The notes: a model not told the origin generated them from the letters alone. Numbered from the stretch's first letter, positions 10,299 to 19,592 are shown. The stretch: DNA of 64,000 nt from Pseudarthrobacter sp. Fe7 (GCA_024372495.1 CP099977.1:558001-622000), one strand, 5' to 3'. Translations and numbers: made by a program.

Positions 10299-11087
10299 AT
10301 GAACCTCCTCCCGCCACACCAGGCCAACAATGCCGCGGTCTTTGATTCACCGCTGCCACTGCTCGTTCTGGACTTCGACGGCACCATTTGCCTCGGAGAC
10401 GGCCCCGTACACGCGTACGCCGAAGCCGCCGCCCGCAGGCTCCCCGCAGCAACCAGCGGACCTCTGCTCGAGGCCTTGGAACACTTCCTCAGCAACGGCC
10501 CGGGCTGCAGGCCCTATCCGGACGGTTACGCAGCCGTCGCGGACCTGTTCGGCCCGCACCTTCATGCCAATCAACTCAACGCCGCCTTCACCGAAAGCCG
10601 TCAGCGCCTGGCCTCAGGCGACGTGGCAATAACACCCCCGCCCGGCCTCGCGGACTTCCTTGACAACCTCACAGGCCGTGCACTCCGGGTCGTCGTGACC
10701 AACGCTCCCTCCTCCGGCGTGAACGAAAGCCTCAGGACGCTCGGGCTCCAGGCCCACATCGATGCCGTAAGGGCGGACGCCGGCAAACCCGCCGGATTCA
10801 GTGAGCTGCTCCCCCAAATGCTCCGACACCGGGCGCACTACCGCCTGCTCAGCGTCGGCGACATCTGGGAAAACGACCTCCGGCTCCCCCATGAAGCGGG
10901 CTGCGCGACAGCCTACATCGACCGTCACAATCACCCAAGCGGCCCAACCACCCTCCAGGGCCCCGACTTCCCGTCCCTGTATCCAGCCATAGACGCCTGG
11001 GCGGAGAACCCAGAAAGGTTCCGCGAACACCGCCCCACCACCACCGACCCGCAGCGCATCGTCGCGGACCACGCCAACCACGACTGA
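10299..11087 (+). CDS. HAD-family hydrolase
   Basis: A 262-residue cytoplasmic HAD phosphatase candidate. Motif I LDFDGTICLGDG is near residue 25, motif II VVVTNAPSSG near 130, a conserved Lys in DAGKPAGFSE near 163, and motif IV VGDIWENDL near 187. The ATG at 10299 follows the MBL gene by 100 bases. Together with the UgpABE-like importer and the MBL hydrolase it makes a plausible uptake, diesterase, phosphatase pathway, but the substrate is not determined. The C-terminal 30 residues are hydrophilic and of no recognisable function. Confidence 0.82.
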   Translation: MNLLPPHQANNAAVFDSPLPLLVLDFDGTICLGDGPVHAYAEAAARRLPAATSGPLLEALEHFLSNGPGCRPYPDGYAAVADLFGPHLHANQLNAAFTESRQRLASGDVAITPPPGLADFLDNLTGRALRVVVTNAPSSGVNESLRTLGLQAHIDAVRADAGKPAGFSELLPQMLRHRAHYRLLSVGDIWENDLRLPHEAGCATAYIDRHNHPSGPTTLQGPDFPSLYPAIDAWAENPERFREHRPTTTDPQRIVADHANHD

Positions 11088-11371
11088 CCCATTTTGTCGT
11101 CCCGGTTTGGTGTCAGGCGTGCGTGGAGGAGCAGGTAGTGGACCAGTCTTGATAGATTCTTGTGCCCTTCGTGGGCTGCCGTAGCGGGTTGACTCCTACG
11201 ATGGAGCCAGGAACGTGCCGCTGGGGCAGGGATCCAGCAATGGGAGATCAAGTTCGGGGCAGGAATTCCGGGGCTGGACGTCTGCCGCCCCTCGGCAACC
11301 GCGCCTTGGGTAACTGTGAACTCGACCAGCGAGACTCACCGACGCCAGTGCCGTGCGACAAACAGGCACGC
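11088..11371. other. Intergenic region
   Basis: About 285 bases with no supportable gene. Possible starts upstream of 11372 give a Gly/Arg-rich extension that does not look like protein. I see no clear terminator or promoter. Confidence 0.4.
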
Positions 11372-11809
11372 ATGGCTCCAGTAACCGGCTGGGCGCTGCT
11401 GGGCCCGATCATAATCGCAGGTTTGTCGGGATGCGGAAGCCTGCCGGGCTCGGCAGCAGACCAGACTTCCACGCCTGCAGGTGCGACTTCGTCGGCACCT
11501 GCAGAGACCCACCTCCAACAAGCAGCCCGCTCGTGCGGTCTGAACGGCAGCTCCTACGGAGCAATCGGAGACGACGGTTACTCGATAACCCTGCAAAGCA
11601 AGCCGAAAAAAGGATCCCGCGGTGGTCTCAGCCTCACAGAAATCGATTGCGTTCTGGACGTAGTCAAAGTCCCCGATGCCATCGCGAGCCAGATGGACGG
11701 GACGCGTGCCCTGGACGGCACGCAAGATGCCACCTGGGGCAAAATTTCTGCGACTTGGACGTACCACCCGGACGATGGGTTTCGGATAATGCTGACGGAG
11801 TTGAAGTAG
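11372..11809 (+). CDS. Small exported lipoprotein of unknown function
   Basis: A 145-residue protein. The N-terminus MAPVTGWALLGPIIIAGLSGC is a short lipoprotein signal peptide with lipobox LSGC. A Thr/Ser/Ala-rich linker follows, then a compact domain with two Cys (ARSCGLNG and EIDCVLDV) and a C-terminal TWGKISATWTYHPDDGFRI strand. This architecture is common among small actinobacterial lipoproteins with no known role. The start is set by the signal peptide, since no good ribosome site is visible. It opens the accessory stretch after the phosphorus island. Confidence 0.65.
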   Translation: MAPVTGWALLGPIIIAGLSGCGSLPGSAADQTSTPAGATSSAPAETHLQQAARSCGLNGSSYGAIGDDGYSITLQSKPKKGSRGGLSLTEIDCVLDVVKVPDAIASQMDGTRALDGTQDATWGKISATWTYHPDDGFRIMLTELK

Positions 11810-11835
11810 TTAAGGGGCCTTTCGCTTCGCCAATT

Positions 11836-12520
11836 TCAGCACCTCACGCAGCGTCTGTCGGACCGGCGGGTCCGGGAGCTGCACATTGCCCCGTCTTGTT
11901 CTCTTAACCGCGGCAAGATGGCGGATGCCTGTACTTCGGTGAAATGCCGGGTCAAATGGTGTGTAAAGTCATCTCTGGCATTCCGGCGTGGCCGGGGCTG
12001 AGGGGGTCCCGCCTCAGCCCGTGCATGCACCATGATGATGGCTGGCGGGAGCGTCCGGCCCCGCCGAACGGCGTTTTGGGTCAGGAGCCTGGGCCGCTTG
12101 GTATCCGCTGCCGGCCGCGGCGCCCAGCTGCGTGCGATGGCGTCAAGGGCCGCGTCGTAAGCTGTGTCCCAGTCCATGCCGGGCGCGCCTACCTGCGCCA
12201 GTTCCAGACTTACGAGGCCGTGGACCTGGCCCCATATTGCCGCGGCCACTATGTCCACCTGAGCCGATGGATGGGCAGCGGCGGCATGTGCGGCCAGGAC
12301 GGCTTCCTTAAGGGGCGTCATGGCGTCGGCCGTGGTTTCCGGGCCGGGTGCGCAGTTGGCGAAGGCGGCCAGCGCGCCGCCAAACATCAGCCGGTACAGC
12401 GCTGGGTGGCTCAGCGCCCACCGCCGGTATGGCACGCCCCAGTCCGCGCAGTCCCTCACTCACCGCGTCGGCTTGGGAAGTGCCGAACGACCGGAAACCG
12501 TCGTCCACGACGGGTCGCCG
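11836..12520 (-). pseudogene. TetR-family regulator remnant: C-terminal WHG-type domain only
   Basis: Reading down from about 12520, the frame gives VVDDGFRSFGTSQADAV and, after a one-base shift near 12440, RRWALSHPALYRLMFGGAL and the rest of a TetR C-terminal ligand domain of the WHG type. The DNA-binding helix-turn-helix that should precede VVDDGF is absent: homology stops at about 12520, exactly where a DUF4188 fragment begins on the other strand. After AIARSWAPR the frame also runs about 70 residues past the usual end. The gene appears truncated by a deletion and frameshifted. It cannot act as a DNA-binding repressor in this form. Confidence 0.65.
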
Positions 12521-12941
12521 GGGCCATGCCCCGGATGCTCCGTCATCTCGCCGGCAATCCTGAGGCGGGCATGCTGGGCTTTGACCAGTGGCTGGGGCGG
12601 ACCACCATACTGGTCAGTTACTGGGAAAGCCTCGACCACCTGCGCAGGTTCGCTGCGGACCGGGCCGCGCCGCACCTGGGGCCATGGGTCGCTTCATGAC
12701 GGAACTCTCCGGCACGGGCGATGTTGGTATCTGGCACGAGACCTATCAGGTTCAGGCAGCCGGGATCGAAACCGTCTACAGCGGGATGCCAGTGTTCGGC
12801 CTTGCCAAGGCCACGACCCACGTTCCGATCGGGGCCGACACACATACGGCCAGGCAGCGGATCGGGCACTTCACCCCGCACGACAAGCCGGCCGATGCCG
12901 ACCCGGGCACGCGGGATCGCACAGTGGCCGGTTCCCTATGA
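12521..12941 (+). pseudogene. DUF4188 (monooxygenase-like) remnant
   Basis: From about 12525 the plus strand reads AMPRMLRHLAGNPEAGMLG, then GRTTILVSYWESLDHLRRFA, and after a one-base loss near 12686 RFMTELSGTGDVGIWHETY and METVYSGMP-like text. These are the middle and C-terminal parts of DUF4188, a heme-fold or monooxygenase-like family often encoded beside a TetR regulator. The first third of the domain is missing. Its left edge abuts the broken end of the divergent TetR remnant, so one internal deletion could have removed both N-termini and their shared promoter. Confidence 0.65.
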
Positions 12942-13176
12942 AGTCGTTTGCGGGCGCTCCGTTGGTTCGATGCCGGAGCCTGCCCGCAGCGTATGGGGTA
13001 CTTTTTGCCGAGTCTGATGGTCGATGGTTGGCAGTGGGTATGTCGAGCCGAGAAACTGACCTCCTACTGCGGGCAGACGATGACCTCCGGAAGGAAAACC
13101 CGGCGGTTCGCACGAAGGGCAGGGGCTTCCGAAGGAAATGATGGCCACCCGGCCATAAGCGGAGAATCGAACGGGG

Positions 13177-13368
13177 TCAGTGATTCAAGCGGTCCTTGGC
13201 AGCGTGCTCGACCAGAATCGGGACGTAGTCCCGTACCCTGCCGGTATCGAGCAATCGGTGCTCCTGGTGAACTATGTCTTCGATGTCCTCGCGTGGGACC
13301 GCGGGGTACTTATCGACGAGTCGGTCCACAACATGGGCCAGTGCCCGCAATTCTTCAGTGACTCCCAT
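13177..13368 (-). CDS. Small three-helix-bundle protein
   Basis: A 63-residue protein starting MGVTEELRALAHVVDRLVDK. The pattern of an N-terminal amphipathic helix, then YPAVPREDIEDIVHQEH and a final helix RDYVPILVEHAAKDRL matches the small actinobacterial three-helix-bundle dimerisation family, which also occurs fused to low-molecular-weight phosphatase domains. No such partner is adjacent here. The frame is open upstream to 13497, but that extension is Gly/Arg-rich and unlikely to be translated. A GGAG lies about 14 bases before the chosen ATG. Function unknown. Confidence 0.6.
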   Translation of the reverse strand: MGVTEELRALAHVVDRLVDKYPAVPREDIEDIVHQEHRLLDTGRVRDYVPILVEHAAKDRLNH

Positions 13369-14220
13369 TCGCCGATTGTCAGCTCCAGGAGATAGTTGTT
13401 CAAGACTGGAATTTCCGGCCCCGCCATGCTGCAAAACTCCCGGACGCCGACAACCCGCCCATTGAACCCTGCGGAAACCGGCCTGAAACCTTCCCACGCG
13501 ATCGTGCGTGCATGACCACCGAAGAACCCCTCACCCCGTCGCACTGCTACAGGACCAGCATCCACTCAACGGCAGTGCTCTCCCGCGGAGACCACATCGA
13601 GGCCGGCCTATGGAGGCGCAGGGATTCGCCAGCGGGCCAAGTCACCCAGATCAACCCCGGGGCAGGAACTGTTCTGGATCACCGAACCACCCCAGCGGAG
13701 GCCACGGCTGCTTGACCGAGTTCGAAATCACACGCCTCTAAACCGGGGCCCCGGTCACCTTGCCCGGGGCCGCCTTCACCCGCCTGCACCGGAATTGCCG
13801 GTGTTCAGCGGGACCGGCACCTAAACATCCTGAGACCAGGAGCCGGTCCCGCCTTTCTTGGCACCTGGCCCCGACGAGACGGATGTAGTCTCCTCCCGTT
13901 AGCGCAGAACAGACACCGTCGCATCACCGTCGTGCAAGTCCCCTCGCAGGACAACAAATTCCAGGTGAACAGGAAACCAATCAGCGGCCAGCAGTGCCCG
14001 ATGGACCCGTCCCGCGGAACCCTCCCGCCAGGCTCGCCGGGTCAGCGCCCAGGATGCGGACCAGCAGCCCGCTGCCGGAAGTAGTCCACGTGGGAGCCTG
14101 CGGGTTGCCGAGCCCGCTGCATGGCGCGATGGAAAGCCGTGGCGTATTCGGTGTTGCCCATCAGATGCCGGAGGCCTTCTTTTTGCATGCCACTACGCTG
14201 TTCTCAACCTGCACGGGAAT
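13369..14220. other. Gene-poor region
   Basis: About 850 bases without a convincing gene. A 67-codon frame at 13512-13715 (plus) has no ribosome site and no family resemblance, so I do not call it. A perfect inverted repeat at 13808-13852 is listed separately. No tRNA or mobile-element ends are seen. Confidence 0.4.
13808..13858 (+). terminator. Rho-independent-like terminator hairpin
   Basis: Perfect 11-base arms GCGGGACCGGC (13808-13818) and GCCGGTCCCGC (13842-13852) around a 23-base loop, followed by CTTTCTT. The T-rich tail supports termination of plus-strand transcription, although no clear plus-strand gene ends just upstream. Confidence 0.55.
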
Positions 14221-14661
14221 TTAATCCTTGGGCTTGAATTGCGGGTCCAGTGCTCGGACGAGGGCGTCCCGGTATGCGGTCGGGTGAGGTAGTTCGCTCC
14301 AGCTGACCAGGAGGTTGGCGCTGATCCAGTGATCGATTCGCTGGCGTTCACCGATAGTTAATGGGCGCTGTTCGGCACTCGTTCGGGGCCGGAGCCCAAT
14401 CTGTTGGCTCAGGTCCGTTGCCAGGTGCTTACGCAGGAACGTGTCGCTGGGGCCGGCTGCATCGTCGGTGACCGAGGCGGCAAGGTTTCTTGCGGCACCA
14501 ATGTATAGGGGCCGGACGCTGGCTCCATAAGGGCTGTCCTCAGCCTGTTTGATGTCATCCCGGCTCCACCAGGCGTAGACACCGGCGGCTGCGGGAACCA
14601 ACTGACGGCCGGCAGCCGGGATTCGGCGGTTCAGCAGGGAAGCGTACGGAACATCGGCCAC
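14221..14661 (-). CDS. GIY-YIG nuclease family protein
   Basis: A 146-residue protein with the two strands that name the fold: AGVYAWW at about residue 26 (GVY for GIY) and PLYIGAARNL at about 52 (YIG). A conserved basic stretch follows (LRKHLATDLS, then ERQRIDHWISANLLVSW). This layout matches small stand-alone GIY-YIG proteins of Actinobacteria rather than UvrC or homing endonucleases. The Trp-Trp after GVY and the lack of an obvious catalytic Glu near the end leave nuclease activity unproven. It is divergent from the 73-residue gene at 14990 across a 328-base gap. Confidence 0.65.
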   Translation of the reverse strand: MADVPYASLLNRRIPAAGRQLVPAAAGVYAWWSRDDIKQAEDSPYGASVRPLYIGAARNLAASVTDDAAGPSDTFLRKHLATDLSQQIGLRPRTSAEQRPLTIGERQRIDHWISANLLVSWSELPHPTAYRDALVRALDPQFKPKD

Positions 14662-14989
14662 CCTCAGAATTTACACGGCCGGCGCACAGCTTCGGTATCC
14701 GCGGCCCGGATTGTTTCATTGCTTGGTGAAGCCGTTTCCTCTTCCGCACAATCGGGTGTTGTGGGGTACGACCAACCCCGTTGGGTGGGTTTTGTCTTCT
14801 GGTGAGCCTGTCTGCCACGGCCCCTTTTCGGGGTCCTGCTGAGTTTGGCGAGGAGACCGTTGCCGGCACAATATCGGCCGTTTGTGTTTGCTGGCCCTTC
14901 ACGGCAATGTCCTATGGTTGCCCTGCATGCTGAGGACCGCATGGCCGGGATGCATTTTCAGAATATGGCTTCGAGAAGGCGGAGGACGC
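14662..14989. other. Divergent intergenic region
   Basis: About 330 bases between the GIY-YIG gene (minus) and the small gene at 14990 (plus). It contains a short hairpin GGCCCC-TTTTC-GGGGTCC near 14818-14835 and presumably both promoters. I could not place -35/-10 boxes with confidence. Confidence 0.4.
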
Positions 14990-15211
14990 ATGGAGATCGG
15001 CAGGTTTGATCAGGGCATTGGGGTGACCGCGGTCGACAGGGAAAGCATGGACCTAAAACTGGACGCCGCCGTCGCGGAAGTCCGCGAACATGCCCTGCGT
15101 GGCGGTCGCAAGGGAATCCTGATCACCCGCCGTGCGCCTGGGTCGTTTACCGTCACGCTCAGCGAGGAAGTTCCCTACGGGCTGACTCAGGAACGTGACA
15201 TGAGAAACTAA
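14990..15211 (+). CDS. Small conserved protein, paralogue of the 32787-32990 gene
   Basis: A 73-residue soluble protein with a strong ribosome site (GGAGG 4-5 bases before ATG 14990). It shares a full-length pattern with the minus-strand gene at 32787-32990: SMDxxLDAAVAxxxxHAL, then a GILxTR motif, then FTVxLSxxVPxGLTxE. The repeated core suggests a helix followed by a beta hairpin. Function is unknown; small size and two genomic copies suggest a stress or regulatory role, which is inference. An actinobacterial restricted family is likely. Confidence 0.7.
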   Translation: MEIGRFDQGIGVTAVDRESMDLKLDAAVAEVREHALRGGRKGILITRRAPGSFTVTLSEEVPYGLTQERDMRN

Positions 15212-15254
15212 ATATCGCTCCGCCGTGCTGGTGGTGTGGGAGGACGCCGTGGGA

Positions 15255-15812
15255 TCAGGTGCCGCCTTCGGGCTGGTGGCTTAGGGGTAGTTCGGACAGG
15301 GCTTTGAAGGCTTCGACGAAGAGTCGTGCGCGTTCGGCGATGTACTGATCCAATGGCACGAAGACCGTCCTTGAACCTGGTTCGGTCCCCGGGCTGATGC
15401 TGGCGATGAAGAGTTCGGCGGTTTCGTTGTCGAGGAGAAGTCTCGGTGGCGGAAACCATTCGGTCGGCGCCTCCTCGGTCCTGGCTCCCTGTGAAGTCCG
15501 GAGCCGGCCGAGCGTCACGTACGGGGCCAGCGCAGCGGTTAGCGCGGTTCCTGCCGGCTGGCCAGCGACTTTCAGCTCGCCTTCGCGGGTGATGGTGAAA
15601 TAGACCGCGCCTCGAGGATGGTAGGTGATGCTGGCGTGATGGCGCTTGAAACGGGCGTCAGCGACAGGGAAGGATTCATCCGGAATGGCAGAGAGTATTC
15701 CTCCAGCCTGATAGATATCAAGGGCCATGAGGCCAAGGCCATACAGGAAAGGGGCGAGCCTTCCCAGGCGGTGTCGCACCTCAGCATTTCCACTCACGTG
15801 CACGAGGCTCAT
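15255..15812 (-). CDS. Hypothetical protein
   Basis: A roughly 185-residue protein from MSLVHVSGNAEVRH; the frame is open further upstream to 15863 but that stretch is Gly/Cys-rich. No family recognised. Visible features are a central strand-rich part (ASITYHPRGAVYFTITREGELKVAG), a Pro-rich turn (PTEWFPPPRLLLDNET) and a C-terminal helix (YIAERARLFVEAFKALSEL). It is predicted soluble with no signal peptide. Codon use and third-position GC fit a real gene. No ribosome site decides the start. Confidence 0.5.
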   Translation of the reverse strand: MSLVHVSGNAEVRHRLGRLAPFLYGLGLMALDIYQAGGILSAIPDESFPVADARFKRHHASITYHPRGAVYFTITREGELKVAGQPAGTALTAALAPYVTLGRLRTSQGARTEEAPTEWFPPPRLLLDNETAELFIASISPGTEPGSRTVFVPLDQYIAERARLFVEAFKALSELPLSHQPEGGT

Positions 15813-15968
15813 GGTACGCCGGACACACCCGCTCTGCCCTCCCCCACATCCCCCGGAACTCACCGGCCTTGGCTGTCCCTGGACTTCTATGGGACGGCGG
15901 CCATCGGGCGCGTACGGGCCGTGCGTTAGTCCGGTGACACCGGCTGGGACCGGATCTAAAATTGGTCT

Positions 15969-17483
15969 ATGCCTTCAACGACCGTGGTTGAGATGGAGCG
16001 CAAGTTCGACGTCAAGGAGGGCGCCGCAGTTCCCCGGCTCAAAGATCTGCCCGGTGTGGCGCGGGTTGATGAACCCGCCCGACAAAGGCTCGAGGCCGAG
16101 TACTTTGACACCGTGGATCTGCGCCTGGCCCCGCAGCAGATCACCCTGCGCCGCCGGACCGGCGGGAGCGACGCCGGCTGGCATTTGAAACTCCCCGCGG
16201 GCCCCGGTGAACGCAACGAATACCTCGAACCGCTCGGCCAGGACGGCGGTGGGGTCCCCGAGCCGCTCCTGCGCCTGATCCGCGTCCATGTCAGGGACAG
16301 CGCCCTGACCGTCGTGGCCCGGCTCAGCACCAAACGGACCGTTTACCGCCTGCGGAACAAGAAGGGGAATGTCATGGCCGAATTCAGCGATGACCAGGTG
16401 CACGCCGAGACCCTCGTCCCGAGGCCAAGCAGCCAGCACTGGCGCGAATGGGAGCTTGAACTTACCGGCGGCCCCCGGACGCTGCTCGACGCCGGGCAGG
16501 GACTGCTCGCCAAGGCCGGCCTCCGGCCCGCACCCGAGAGCTCCAAATTGGTTCGCGCCCTGGGCAAGAACCTGCCCGGGGCGTACCCGGCACTGCCAGC
16601 CAGACTCAAGGGCTCCGGCGGCGATGTACTGCTCACCTACCTCGCCGGGCAGACACACGCGCTCACCGAGCAGGACCCGCGGGTCAGGCTCGACGAGCAC
16701 GACGGCGTCCATAAGATGCGGGTCGCCACCCGCAAGATCCGCTCAGTCCTGGCAACGTACCTCAAACTTTTCAAAGACACCGGGACGGCAAAACGCTGCG
16801 CGGTGAGCTGAAGTGGCTCGCCGGTGTCCTGGGCCAGGCCCGCGACGCGGAAGTCATGCACCAACGCCTCAACGACATGATCGCCCACGAACCGGTGGAG
16901 CCTGGTCATGGGTCCTGTCGCCCGCCGGATCGACCTCGAATTAGGTTCCGAATACCAAAAAGCCCACACGCAGGTAGTGGAAGCACTGGACAGCAAACGC
17001 TACTTCCAACTCATCGAACAACTCGACGTCTTCATCAAGGCAGCAGCACTGACCAAACATGGGACCCGGCCCGCCCGTAAAGTCATACCCCCGCGAATCA
17101 AGTCCGATGCCAGGCGGTTGAAGCGAGCTGTCAGGGAAGCCAAAAAGCACCCCGCGGGCACCGGTGACCATCCGGCACTGCACGAGGCCCGCAAAGACGG
17201 CAAACGCCTCCGCTACGCCGCCGAAGCAGCTACCCCCGTCAGCCCGAAAAAAACAGCGCGCCTGGCAGAGGCAGCCCACCAGGTCCAAAAGATTCTCGGC
17301 GACCACCAGGACAGCATCGTCACGCGCAACGTACTGCGCCGCCTGGGAGCCGAAGCCTTCGTCCACCACGAAAACGGCTTCAGCTTCGGACGCCTGCACG
17401 CACTTGAAGAGTCCGCAGCACTAACCGCCGAACACCGCTTCCACCAGAAATGGAAAACCTTCCCGTCCGCGACACTGCCCTGA
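15969..17483 (+). CDS. CYTH-CHAD domain protein (two compensating one-base indels)
   Basis: An N-terminal CYTH domain (about residues 5-210: VEMERKFDV, the EXEXK-type start; TLRRRTGG; WHLKLPAGPGER; REWELEL) is followed by a C-terminal CHAD domain (about 225-500) with the His-rich alpha-helical repeats HKMRVATRKIRSVL and HEARKDGKRLRYAAE. CYTH enzymes bind triphosphates and CHAD domains bind inorganic polyphosphate, so a polyphosphate-linked role is likely. The frame shifts near 16790 (one A lost in GGCAAAACG) and back near 16901 (GAGCCTGG for GAGCTGG). The segment between reads cleanly as TLRGELKWLAGVLGQARDAE in the third frame, so the corrected gene is 504 residues. Confidence 0.85.
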
Positions 17484-17608
17484 ACAAACCACCACCCACA
17501 GACAGCTGATACCCCGGGGGCCGCAAAGCGCCACGCTCCCCAACCGGAAGCAACCCAAAGGACAAACCAGCCCAGACGCCGACCGAACCGCAGGCCACAC
17601 CGGTCAGG

Positions 17609-17986
17609 TCAGAGCGCGTACCGCCTGGACCTTCCCGGGACCATGTCTTTGACCCAGGCGGTCCTGCCGGTCACGGTGACGCTGAACCACTGGCCCGAAG
17701 CATGATCCAACCCCGCGAACCGCCCTGGTTCAGTCGGGATCAGCTCAATCGTGGCGTTGTCCCGGGCGTGGAACAGATTCCACCGGCCAGCTGTTCTGTT
17801 CCCGGCCAGGTAGCTGCAGGTCTGGAAATCGTAGATGTGGACGCGATCCGCGGAGACTTCCCCACTCATCACCGCGAACCGTCCGCTGTCCACGTCCCTG
17901 ATCAGCCTGGCATTGGAGGACGTACAGATACGCCCGGTCACATAAGCAATTGCCCGCTCACGGTCTTCGATCAACAAGGCCTCCAC
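17609..17986 (-). CDS. Hypothetical protein
   Basis: A 125-residue protein starting MEALLIEDRERAIAYVTGR. No family recognised. The sequence alternates short strands (GRFAVMSGEVSADRVHIYDF; ATIELIPTEPGRFAG; WFSVTVTGRTAWVKDMV) and contains two Cys (RICTSS and QTCSYLA). It looks like a small beta-rich cytosolic domain. It points towards the CYTH-CHAD gene (convergent, 125-base gap). No clear ribosome site, so the start could lie elsewhere. Confidence 0.5.
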   Translation of the reverse strand: MEALLIEDRERAIAYVTGRICTSSNARLIRDVDSGRFAVMSGEVSADRVHIYDFQTCSYLAGNRTAGRWNLFHARDNATIELIPTEPGRFAGLDHASGQWFSVTVTGRTAWVKDMVPGRSRRYAL

Positions 17987-18451
17987 CAGCTCTCCAGCGC
18001 CTCCACGGCGAGACGTCCGACCGGTCGCTCTGCAGACCGGGTCTCCGCAGTGTCCGGCTGTTACTGGTGAGACAGACCAACACCACCCGAACAGCGGGCA
18101 ACGACCGAATGAAGGAATTGATTATTCACCCACTTGCGACGCCGGAAAAAGTCACCTTCCCGCCCGGGAGATCACCACCTCCCCTGCACTGGGCCGCCAG
18201 CAGCAGATTTGATCCGGAACAGTTGCCACCACAGCCGGTCAGCCGATGAAAATAAACGGCGAATGGCCGCGGCCGCTTCCAATTGTCCTGAAGCCCTCAC
18301 CCACCTGCTCACCTTTCCGTCGGCACTGGCCGTCCAATCGGGTGCACCGCATCGGTGTGGCGGCTGATCAGGAAAGATTCGTCTGCCGCGCGGCAATCAC
18401 CAATTCAATAAGCTCCACCCCTGTCAGGGCGACCGTTCTTTGGAGCAGAAC
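17987..18451. other. Gene-poor region
   Basis: About 465 bases. A 46-codon frame starting at ATG 18109 (MKELIIHPLATPEKV) is the only start of note, but it has no family match and turns Pro-rich, so I do not call it. The sequence before 18452 contains the GGAG ribosome site of the next small gene. Confidence 0.35.
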
Positions 18452-18676
18452 ATGGATACCGGGAGGATCCTCGCGCTTACCGCCGGATACCTTGCCGCCA
18501 CGGTCGGGATGCTCCTCCTGTACGTCCCGGACATCATCTTGATCGTTGCCCTCCTGATCGCGGGCGGTCGCCAGCGGAGATGGACGCGTCATGGCTGCTT
18601 GACCGTGGAAGCCGGGGTTGAGCCGGCAGTTTTCAGCCCGCTTCCGGATGGTGGTTGCGGCCCCGTGGCGGGATGA
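18452..18676 (+). CDS. Possible small membrane protein, C-terminal part doubtful
   Basis: ATG 18452 has GGAG 7 bases upstream. The first 35 residues form two hydrophobic segments (ILALTAGYLAATVGMLLLYV and IILIVALLIAGG), a pattern seen in two-helix membrane proteins. After AGG the sequence becomes Arg-rich and unstructured, which suggests a frameshift at about 18570 or a decayed gene. Function unknown. Confidence 0.4.
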   Translation: MDTGRILALTAGYLAATVGMLLLYVPDIILIVALLIAGGRQRRWTRHGCLTVEAGVEPAVFSPLPDGGCGPVAG

Positions 18677-19088
18677 TGCCGCCAGGGGATGATGACCTGC
18701 GGGCAAGTTCGGCGTCCACGGGATCCAAGAGCAGGTGTGCGTTCGCGGCGGCTGCGACAAAAAGCATATGCCTTATCCAGAAAAGGTCGGATACTGGGAC
18801 CGCTGACCAGCGGTGGAAGGACCGAAAGGGTCGGCCGACTGGCGTCAGCCCGAGTCGTGTCGTCAGGATGGGAGTGGTCAGTATTGGGGTTCAATCGAAG
18901 GCTTTCTCCGGGTGCCATGCCGGCCGACTGCTCAACCACGAGTGGCTAAAAGATACCCATGCGAAGGCGTTTTGTCACGGGCACTGGGGTGGTCTATCGG
19001 GCGCCCCTGCCACCGGTCGACGACAGGCGCGGGCTGCGGCCCGGAGTTTCACCCGAGGATCCCGGCCGCCCCAGCCTAAGCTTGCGCG
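18677..19088. other. Gene-poor region
   Basis: About 410 bases on which no frame on either strand shows a family pattern, ribosome site or consistent codon use. I see nothing assignable in it. Confidence 0.35.
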
Positions 19089-19265
19089 ATGCACCCCGTG
19101 GCGGCGATCGCCCTGGTGTTCCTCACCGGGCTCGCCTGGATGGCTACGGTCACCAGAATGCTGCTGGCCTTGTCCAGAGCCCGGCGTCGGGCGGGAGCGG
19201 AGGGCAGACACCCTGTTCGGACTGCCAAGGCGCTGTCTCCCGATGTGGAGACAGCGCGGAAATAG
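19089..19265 (+). CDS. Very small single-pass membrane protein
   Basis: A 58-codon gene read directly from the sequence: MHPVAAIALVFLTGLAWM begins a single transmembrane helix (about residues 3-27) followed by an Arg-rich cytosolic turn (SRARRRAGAEG) and a hydrophilic tail ending VETARK. The positive-inside pattern supports an N-out, C-in helix. The ribosome site is weak. It lies 11 bases before the end of the convergent 104-residue gene. No function can be assigned. Confidence 0.45.
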   Translation: MHPVAAIALVFLTGLAWMATVTRMLLALSRARRRAGAEGRHPVRTAKALSPDVETARK

Positions 19266-19276
19266 CGTCCAGACAA

Positions 19277-19592
19277 TCAGACGAGACTGGGCGCGCTGGA
19301 GACGATGTAGTCCCATGCGGCTGGCCCGGTCATGGCCAGGGTGTTCTTGCCCGGGGTGATGCCCCTCTCGTGCAGCGCATGCCACAGAGCCTTGGCGGGC
19401 TGCGGCAGGCGTCCGGTGAGCAGGCACCAGGCTCGTGTACAACCCGAAGAGTTCTTCACAGTCCAAGCCGTTGTCGCTGCCCGGATCCGCCTTGACTGCT
19501 TCCCGCAGGAACGCATCGAAATGGAGGGCCACCACCTCGTGTTTTCGCCGATTGAAGGTCTTCACAATGCACTCCCGAAGGGCCGGCCACAA
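19277..19592 (-). CDS. Conserved hypothetical protein, 104 residues (one-base frameshift)
   Basis: Starts MWPALRECIVKTFNRRKHEV. The frame breaks at about 19430, where the minus strand reads GAGCCTGG; with GAGCTGG it continues LFGLYTSWCLLTGRLPQP, then ALHERGITPGKNTLAMTG and ends SSAPSLV. The corrected gene is 105 codons. The repeated helix pattern and the TGPAAWDYI motif recall a small actinobacterial hypothetical family of helical proteins that I cannot name. Function unknown. The clean recovery after removing one base argues against a true pseudogene. Confidence 0.6.

Noticed and set aside
12955..13000. A tRNA-like T-arm (GGTTCGATGCC)
   Set aside because: No acceptor stem, anticodon arm or CCA end can be folded around it.
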